Shown piece after piece: positions 5,994 to 10,865 of a DNA stretch of 10,865 bases. The notes below the pieces were generated by a model. The model worked only from the letters and a program-made list of their open reading frames with translations, made no database searches and was not told the origin of the DNA. Each line of letters starts with the position of its first letter. Positions within the stretch are counted from its first letter, which is position 1. The position numbers and the translations under genes were made by a program. The DNA comes from Candidatus Heimdallarchaeota archaeon (GTDB taxonomy: Archaea; Asgardarchaeota; Heimdallarchaeia; Hodarchaeales; S146-22), in the NCBI GenBank assembly GCA_015520535.1, contig WAPZ01000118.1, positions 1-10,865 on the forward strand, given 5' to 3'.

Positions 5994-7400
5994 ATGTTAG
6001 AAGAATATGAGTTTTTATTTGACGAAATTCCCCGCAAAAGCAACTATTTTGCCGACATTAGAATGACTTCCTCTTTTGGCACCACATTAAGTTTTAAAAA
6101 TGGGAAATTGGACTTGGCTGGGGAATCAGAATACATTGGCGTTGGAATTCGCGTTTTATGGGGTGGATTTTGGGGGTTTTCAGCCACTACCATCTTATCA
6201 AAAAAAGAAATTCAGAAAACCTTTCAGATCGCATTAAAACTTGCAAAAGCTGCATATAACTCCTCGACAAACAAAAACAAGGAAATCCTTGATGAAATTG
6301 ATCACACATATTCGTTTAAGAAAGTAGCAGAATTAACTGCAAAGCAAAGACCTGATGAAATCGACATTGCTGAAAAATTAAAACTCGCAAAAGAAGCTGA
6401 AAAGTCAATTCGCGTGTCGGATCGAATTAAATCAAGCACTGCGTCGTATTCTGACACCATTTTCTATGAAGAAGTCTTCAATACAAACAATACTCATACT
6501 AAGAAGTGGACTAGTTTAGTAACATTGGGTATCAGTGCATTAGCACGTGAAGAGACAAATTACCAAAGAGCTTCAAAAATATATTCCAAATCAACGGGAT
6601 TTGAAGCATTTAATGACGTAAACACTAACGATCTTGCGGAAGAGATTGGAAAAACTGCTGTTAAACTTCTTAACACAGATCTTCCACCCAGCGGTAAATT
6701 TGACACGCTCTTAGACCCTTCCATTGTAGGAGTCTACATTCATGAAGCCTTTGGCCATGCTTCTGAAGCAGATAGTGTTTTGGCAAAAGAAAGCATTTTA
6801 GAGGGCAAAATCGGCACCAAAGTGGGTGTGGATGAAATTTCTGTCTATGACGATCCGACAATACCCAGTTTACGCGGGAGCTATCCCATTGACTCTGAAG
6901 GTACGCCGACAGAAAATAGAGAAATTGTCAAAAATGGAACGTTAGTGGGATTTCTCCACTCGATAACTACTGCAACTAAGATGGGTGCAAAACCGAATGG
7001 TTCGGCACGTGCCATTTCATATAACGCAATGCCACTCGTTCGTATGGGAAATACCTATGTTGGAAATGGAGAGTTATCTTTCGAAGAATTATTGGAAATG
7101 GTAAAAGATGGTGTTTATTTGGTGCATTCACAAGGAGGGTACGTTATCCCATCAAAAGGACAATTTCTTTTCACCGCACAACATGGATATCTCATTAAAA
7201 ATGGTGAACTCGGAAAAATGTTTTCCAATGTAAGTCTTACGGGAACTATTTTGCAAGTTCTTCAAAAAACCGTTGGCGTTGGAAAAGATCTGAATCCCGG
7301 AGCATTTCCCGGCACTTGTGGCAAACAAGGACAATATGTACCTGTTTCCGCTGGCGGACCACATTTAGCCGTAAAAGATCTTGTAATTGGTGGAAGATAA
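5994..7400 (+). CDS. tldD: TldD metallopeptidase subunit
   Basis: The catalytic member of the TldD/TldE metalloprotease pair, which cleaves unfolded peptides inside the cell; in bacteria the pair trims modified peptides such as microcin B17, and the archaeal substrate is unknown. The 468-residue protein carries the TldD zinc motif HEAFGH (250-255) followed by ASEAD. The conserved segment GSARAISYNAMPLVRMGNTY lies at 336-355, and the C-terminal TCGKQGQ (441-447) contains the conserved cysteine. Length is near that of E. coli TldD. ATG at 5994 has GGAG at 5980-5983 upstream with a 10-base spacer. The partner tldE/pmbA begins 41 bases downstream, so the two are almost certainly one operon. Nothing is missing from the active site. 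Confidence 0.96.
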   Translation: MLEEYEFLFDEIPRKSNYFADIRMTSSFGTTLSFKNGKLDLAGESEYIGVGIRVLWGGFWGFSATTILSKKEIQKTFQIALKLAKAAYNSSTNKNKEILDEIDHTYSFKKVAELTAKQRPDEIDIAEKLKLAKEAEKSIRVSDRIKSSTASYSDTIFYEEVFNTNNTHTKKWTSLVTLGISALAREETNYQRASKIYSKSTGFEAFNDVNTNDLAEEIGKTAVKLLNTDLPPSGKFDTLLDPSIVGVYIHEAFGHASEADSVLAKESILEGKIGTKVGVDEISVYDDPTIPSLRGSYPIDSEGTPTENREIVKNGTLVGFLHSITTATKMGAKPNGSARAISYNAMPLVRMGNTYVGNGELSFEELLEMVKDGVYLVHSQGGYVIPSKGQFLFTAQHGYLIKNGELGKMFSNVSLTGTILQVLQKTVGVGKDLNPGAFPGTCGKQGQYVPVSAGGPHLAVKDLVIGGR

Positions 7401-7410
7401 ACATATTCAT

Positions 7411-7439
7411 TAAATCACCAAAAACTAGTGATGGATTTA
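7411..7439 (+). promoter_or_regulatory. Possible hairpin over the pmbA ribosome binding site
   Basis: In the 41-base tldD-pmbA gap, ATCAC (7414-7418) is complementary to the GTGAT Shine-Dalgarno (7428-7432), and alternatively TAAATC (7411-7416) to GATTTA (7434-7439). Either pairing would cover or flank the ribosome binding site. Stems are only 5-6 bp. Confidence 0.25.
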
Positions 7440-7441
7440 AA

Positions 7442-8803
7442 ATGAATGAAATTAAAAAGATCGATTCAATATTAAAAAAACAAATTGCAGAGTTAACAAA
7501 ACATGGAGCCTCAGATGTTGAATTTTATGCACTACAAGGTTTTCAAACAAATTTACGCATGGAACAAGGAATTATAAAAGAAGCAAAGTCAAAAGCCATG
7601 AATGGCATCGGTGTACGTGTATATATTGGAAAAAAGTTGGGATTCGCCGCAACAAACTCTTTTGATGCCGATAAAGTTGCGACAACCGCAAAAAAAGCCT
7701 TAAAATTTGCGCACGTTGTTCCAGAAGATCCCACAAATGTGGCGTTACCAGAACCTTCTACCACGTATCCTAAAATAACTGTTCCTTTTGATAAAAATAT
7801 AGCAGAAAACGATGTTGAAACAATGGTTGAGATATTTTCAACTGGAAAATCCGTAATTGACAATTACGACTTTCCTGTTCCGCCAATAGTTTCTGGACAA
7901 CTCACAATGACATTTAGTGAACGATTGATAATGAATAGTTGCGGAATTCAGCAAACTGACCGTGGAACATTAGTTGATGCTTACTTTAGTGTGGTTTTAA
8001 AAAAATCCGATACCGATGTAGCTACTGGGTTTGACTATGCACAAGCAGTCACACTTAACAAATTTCAAGTTGAAAACCCCGCTAAAGGTTCCGCGAAAAA
8101 AGCTCTTCAGTTATTAGGCGCAAAAAAAGTTAAAACGGGAACGTATACTGTTATTGCGCGGTATAGATCTACACGCAATTCATTAAGACGAATTTTAAGC
8201 TTAGGTGCCAATGCCATGCGAATTTATCATAAAGAGGCTTTTTTCCAAGATAAATTAGAAGAAAAAATCGCTACAGACAAATTAAATATATTAGATAATC
8301 CCCATGATCCCGACTCACCGGCAGTAGCATCCTTTGACGATGAAGGAGTGGCAACCCATAAAACATGGCTCATTAAGGAAGGAATTCTGAACTCCTATTT
8401 TACAGATCATAAATCTGCTTCGCTTCTTAATTTAGAAAACACCGGAAATGCCTCACGTGATGGGTATTCAAGCTTGCCATATCCAAGTATTCATAATATC
8501 CAAATACAACCGGGAACAGATGGAAAACTTGACCATCTAATAGAAGATATCAAAGAAGGCATTCTTATTGACTCCGAATTTTATGGAAGTTTTGATCGGA
8601 CGCCACAATTCTCAACACGAATCGAAGAAGGATGGTTAATCAAAAATGGCGAAATAGTGCATCCACTTAAAGAAACAATGATTGCTGGCAATATTTTTGA
8701 GGTGCTATTCAACATAGAAGCAGTTTCTTCAGATGTTCTCCGCGAATTTGGTACTGAAAGTCCGGGACTGGTGATTAAGTCATTAAATATCACCTCGAAC
8801 TAA
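7442..8803 (+). CDS. pmbA: TldE/PmbA, partner subunit of TldD
   Basis: The non-catalytic partner of TldD, 453 residues. It has the same fold and the family's C-terminal features but no HExxxH motif, as expected for TldE/PmbA. Visible family elements are LRMEQGIIKEAKSKAMNGIG near residues 38-57, the FDDEGVATHK segment at about 296-305, and a glycine-rich end (IAGNIFEVL, FGTESPGLVIKSLNI). ATG at 7442 was chosen because the frame's earlier part (from 7316) overlaps tldD and translates to unrelated sequence, while homologous sequence starts at this ATG. GTGAT at 7428-7432 is a suitable ribosome binding site with a 9-base spacer. The two proteins form a complex in characterised bacteria. Confidence 0.94.
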   Translation: MNEIKKIDSILKKQIAELTKHGASDVEFYALQGFQTNLRMEQGIIKEAKSKAMNGIGVRVYIGKKLGFAATNSFDADKVATTAKKALKFAHVVPEDPTNVALPEPSTTYPKITVPFDKNIAENDVETMVEIFSTGKSVIDNYDFPVPPIVSGQLTMTFSERLIMNSCGIQQTDRGTLVDAYFSVVLKKSDTDVATGFDYAQAVTLNKFQVENPAKGSAKKALQLLGAKKVKTGTYTVIARYRSTRNSLRRILSLGANAMRIYHKEAFFQDKLEEKIATDKLNILDNPHDPDSPAVASFDDEGVATHKTWLIKEGILNSYFTDHKSASLLNLENTGNASRDGYSSLPYPSIHNIQIQPGTDGKLDHLIEDIKEGILIDSEFYGSFDRTPQFSTRIEEGWLIKNGEIVHPLKETMIAGNIFEVLFNIEAVSSDVLREFGTESPGLVIKSLNITSN

Positions 8804-8810
8804 AAGAAAA

Positions 8811-8817
8811 TCTTTTT
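8811..8817 (+). terminator. Short T tract after pmbA
   Basis: TCTTTTT begins 8 bases after the pmbA stop, a minimal oligo-T termination signal. The stronger promoter at 8864-8878 shows that the next gene is transcribed independently. Confidence 0.3.
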
Positions 8818-8863
8818 AATCTAGGAGCAAAAGTACATTATACAAATATTTTTGCACAAAAAA

Positions 8864-8878
8864 CGAAAAATTTTAAAA
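8864..8878 (+). promoter_or_regulatory. BRE/TATA promoter for the RAM-domain gene
   Basis: CGAAAAA followed directly by TTTTAAAA resembles the archaeal BRE (cRnaAn) plus TATA box. The TATA centre at about 8874.5 predicts a start near 8900-8901, giving a leader of about 43 bases before the gene at 8944. That start coincides with an ATG at 8901 that opens an 11-codon reading frame ending inside the ribosome binding site. Confidence 0.5.
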
Positions 8879-8943
8879 GTCTCTAAAGAATAACCTATCG
8901 ATGATTTATTACACGGACAAGAAAACGGAGTCGTGATAAGAAA

Positions 8944-9177
8944 ATGCCACTAGCATATGTTTTAGTTAATGCTGAAATTGGCTCGGAAGATGAATTGTTA
9001 AAGGAACTCTTAGAAACAGATGGCGTTATAGAAGCCTATGTAGTCTACGGCGTATATGACATTATTTGCAAAGTCGAAGCCCCTGATATGGATCGTTTGA
9101 AAGAAATCATCACAACAAAGATTCGTCGCAAGGAAAATGTCCGAAGCACACTTACCATGATCGTAGTAGAATCCTAA
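8944..9177 (+). CDS. Stand-alone RAM (Lrp/AsnC ligand-binding) domain protein
   Basis: A 77-residue protein that is only the C-terminal ligand-binding domain of Lrp/AsnC regulators, without the helix-turn-helix. The family hallmark is YGVYDIICKVEA (35-46), in which the G-x-Y-D turn is followed by the conserved strand; LLKELLETDGVIEAYVV (18-34) and the closing strand STLTMIVVES (68-77) complete the alpha-beta sandwich. Such single-domain proteins form rings of dimers and bind amino acids or other small ligands; in archaea they are common and may modulate full-length Lrp proteins. ATG at 8944 is preceded by GGAG (8927-8930) and GTGAT (8933-8937), the latter 6 bases from the ATG. It has its own promoter and is not evidently in an operon. 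Confidence 0.93.
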   Translation: MPLAYVLVNAEIGSEDELLKELLETDGVIEAYVVYGVYDIICKVEAPDMDRLKEIITTKIRRKENVRSTLTMIVVES

Positions 9178-9238
9178 AGCCGTGTTACGATTAAATAAAA
9201 AACTAGCAAGAATGACTTAGCGTTATATCAAATTACGC

Positions 9239-9255
9239 CTTTTCTCATTTTTTTT
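9239..9255 (+). terminator. T8 terminator after the RAM-domain gene
   Basis: CTTTTCTCATTTTTTTT ends in a run of eight T (9248-9255), about 60 bases past the stop. A short stem GCGT/ACGC (9220-9238) precedes it. Confidence 0.5.
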
Positions 9256-9329
9256 AGTCTAAAACCAACCATTTGAAACGCAATTTTTATATTTGTATGT
9301 ATATCAAAGAATATTTTGTCAGACGCGAT

Positions 9330-9337
9330 TTTATATG
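9330..9337 (+). promoter_or_regulatory. Possible TATA box for the amidohydrolase gene
   Basis: TTTATATG within GCGATTTTATATGAC predicts a start near 9360, giving a leader of 46-64 bases depending on the start codon. A second TATA-like site, TTTTATAT at 9285-9292, lies upstream. The rest of the 228-base gap shows only the T8 tract. Confidence 0.4.
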
Positions 9338-9405
9338 ACTTATTTTGCTTCTTTTGTTGTTGTGAAAGCGAATAAAACAGTTTTTAACAAAGAAAAAACG
9401 ATTAG

Positions 9406-10746
9406 ATGGAAGTTCGTGGACCGATGTCGGATATAATAATAAAAAACGCGGGGTATATTATAGATAATTCGCTCAAAATCTATAAAAATTCTTCCATCAT
9501 CATTGAAGACAATATTATTACAGAAATAGGAAAAAAAACGACCTTACCAGCACCAGAATATGAAATAGATGCTAAATGGAAGCTTGTAGTTCCAGCATTC
9601 ATTAATGCACACACACATACTCCAATGACGCTTTTACGTGGCTATTGCGATGATCGTCGACTCTGGGATTGGCTTTCAGAGATTTGGAAAGCGGAAAATT
9701 ATTTTGATAGAACGGTCTGCAAAATTGGTGCTGAGCTCGCTATATTAGAGATGATAAAAAATGGAATTGGGTTATTTGCCGATTTTTACTTTCATCAAGA
9801 TGTTGTTGCAGAAATTTCCGTTAAAGCGGGACTCCGTGCTATTTTGGGCAGCACAATCCTTGGAGAAGAATTTGTTCAACAGGGTGGAAACGAATTTTTG
9901 TTTGAACAAGCTAAAAAAACGATACAACTTGCTAGGACATCGGAATTACTATTACCAGCAATTGCCCCACATAGTCCTGTAACGGTGCCTCAAGAAGATC
10001 TTCAAAAATCATTGGAGCTGGCACAAAAAAACAATGCATTTCTCATGATTCATGTCAGTGAAACGCGTGATGACGTTCTTAAATCAGAAGATAGGTATGG
10101 AAAACCACCAATCGAATGGCTTAATAGTTTTGGGTTTCTTAATTATCACAAAACCTTTTTTGTCCATGGAGTATGGATTACGGACCGAGAAGTACGACTT
10201 TTAGGTGAACATCGAAATGGATTTGTGTATTGTCCCGTAAGTGCACAAAAATTAGCTTATGGTGGCGTACCTCCAATACCTGAGCTATTAAAAAATGGTG
10301 TTAATGTTATGTTGGGAACGGATGGTCCCGCTTCAAATAATGTACTAGATATTCTTCAAGAAATGAAATTTGCCAGTCTTTTGATTAGTTTCGATCGATG
10401 GGATCCAAGTATGATCACAGTAAAGGATATTTTCCAAATGGCCAGCGTCACGTTCCGTAAATCCTATCTACCGAATACAGGACTGCAACAATACGCATTT
10501 GCTGATATGACTCTCATTAATTTTCGGAAACCACATTTATATCCCATCAATGAACACCGTATCCTTTCACATCTCGTATTTTCTGCGACAGGTCATGATT
10601 GTACCGACCTTATAATTAATGGTAAACCTATAATGATTGCGAAAAAACCATTAACCTTAAATGAAGAAAAAATCATGGATAATGCCCAAAATACATGGAT
10701 GCAATTAGAAGACCAGATTAAATCAGAGACCCAAATTTCTAATTAA
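9406..10746 (+). CDS. MTA/SAH deaminase-family amidohydrolase
   Basis: A zinc-dependent deaminase of the amidohydrolase superfamily, probably acting on S-adenosylhomocysteine, methylthioadenosine or 5'-deoxyadenosine and so salvaging by-products of SAM enzymes. The 446-residue protein has the metal ligands HTH (69-71), HVSET (216-220), VHGVW (H254) and GTDGPASNN (D306). Family elements are TPMTLLRGYCDD (72-83), WDWLSEIWKAEN (87-98) and APHSP (187-191). The usual HNPxSNxKL is YCPVSAQKL here (275-283), and the late N-G-A / G-x-L-E-x-G-K-x-A-D-L region is degenerate (GLQQYAFADM, 359-368), so substrate preference may differ. Two starts are possible: ATG 9406, or ATG 9424 (residue 7), which fits the family's usual beginning MSDIIIKN better; neither has a clear Shine-Dalgarno. 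Confidence 0.88.
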   Translation: MEVRGPMSDIIIKNAGYIIDNSLKIYKNSSIIIEDNIITEIGKKTTLPAPEYEIDAKWKLVVPAFINAHTHTPMTLLRGYCDDRRLWDWLSEIWKAENYFDRTVCKIGAELAILEMIKNGIGLFADFYFHQDVVAEISVKAGLRAILGSTILGEEFVQQGGNEFLFEQAKKTIQLARTSELLLPAIAPHSPVTVPQEDLQKSLELAQKNNAFLMIHVSETRDDVLKSEDRYGKPPIEWLNSFGFLNYHKTFFVHGVWITDREVRLLGEHRNGFVYCPVSAQKLAYGGVPPIPELLKNGVNVMLGTDGPASNNVLDILQEMKFASLLISFDRWDPSMITVKDIFQMASVTFRKSYLPNTGLQQYAFADMTLINFRKPHLYPINEHRILSHLVFSATGHDCTDLIINGKPIMIAKKPLTLNEEKIMDNAQNTWMQLEDQIKSETQISN

Positions 10747-10865
10747 AAAACAGATTTTTTTAACAGTTCTGTAATCAGTAACTAGATTTTTTAGTTGTTT
10801 TTGGCGGAACACATCTTTTTTAGAATTAATTGCTTTGAAAGTGGCTTTGATTCCTTGCTTGTCTC
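10747..10865. other. Non-coding end of window with T-rich terminator
   Basis: After the amidohydrolase stop come two T-rich hairpin-like elements: ACAGA/TCTGT around a T7 tract (10750-10772) and AACTA/TAGTT around T6 (10780-10796). They suit oligo-T termination. On the minus strand a frame stays open from the window end to a TAA at 10791-10793, about 24 codons, and another runs further; either might be the tail of a convergent gene, but nothing is recognisable. Confidence 0.4.

Noticed and set aside
7316..7441. N-terminal extension of the pmbA frame over the end of tldD.
   Set aside because: It overlaps conserved tldD sequence in another phase and translates to non-homologous residues; ATG 7442 with GTGAT upstream starts the homologous protein.
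9335..9436. A 33-codon ATG frame overlapping the amidohydrolase start.
   Set aside because: The translation looks plausible, but there is no ribosome binding site, it begins inside the TATA-like element, and the amidohydrolase needs no extra N-terminal segment.
10791..10865. Minus-strand open frames at the window end.
   Set aside because: Two phases stay open with no recognisable motif; a convergent gene is possible but cannot be supported from about 24 codons.

Overview
The window is archaeal chromosome, AT-rich, carrying mostly housekeeping genes plus a small cluster of unrecognised ones. Archaeal origin rests on eS4 (archaea and eukaryotes only), a 53-residue zinc-type uS14, the wyosine enzyme Taw2, a stand-alone RAM domain, GGAGG/GTGAT ribosome binding sites and TTTATATA-type TATA boxes. 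A Ras-like GTPase with an extra N-terminal domain suggests an Asgard archaeon. That placement is an inference; nothing in the window proves the phylum.

Layout. Positions 99-1735 hold eS4, uL5 and uS14, a piece of the S10/spc ribosomal protein operon, all on the + strand with short gaps. The operon does not continue into uS8 as it does in most archaea. After a T-rich stretch and 220 non-coding bases comes taw2 (1956-2837, +). Convergent to it is a minus-strand group: a five-helix membrane protein (3657-2869, TTG start), a 69-residue putative zinc-binding protein (3961-3752, with a TATA box placed for a leaderless mRNA) and a 287-residue GTPase (4880-4017, GTG start). Divergent from the GTPase is a TPR-like helical-repeat protein (5043-5858, +) whose N-terminus is uncertain and may be frameshifted. 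Then come tldD and its partner pmbA/tldE (5994-8803), a RAM-domain protein (8944-9177) and an MTA/SAH-deaminase-family amidohydrolase (9406-10746), all on +.

How they may work together. The ribosomal genes and Taw2 serve translation (ribosome, tRNA-Phe position 37). TldD/TldE form a metallopeptidase pair. The amidohydrolase probably salvages SAM-derived adenosine compounds, which are by-products of enzymes such as Taw2, but no shared regulation is visible. The GTPase, small zinc protein, membrane protein and TPR protein share no known pathway; their clustering makes them the part of the window most likely to hold something undescribed. No IS element, CRISPR array, tRNA or rRNA was seen.
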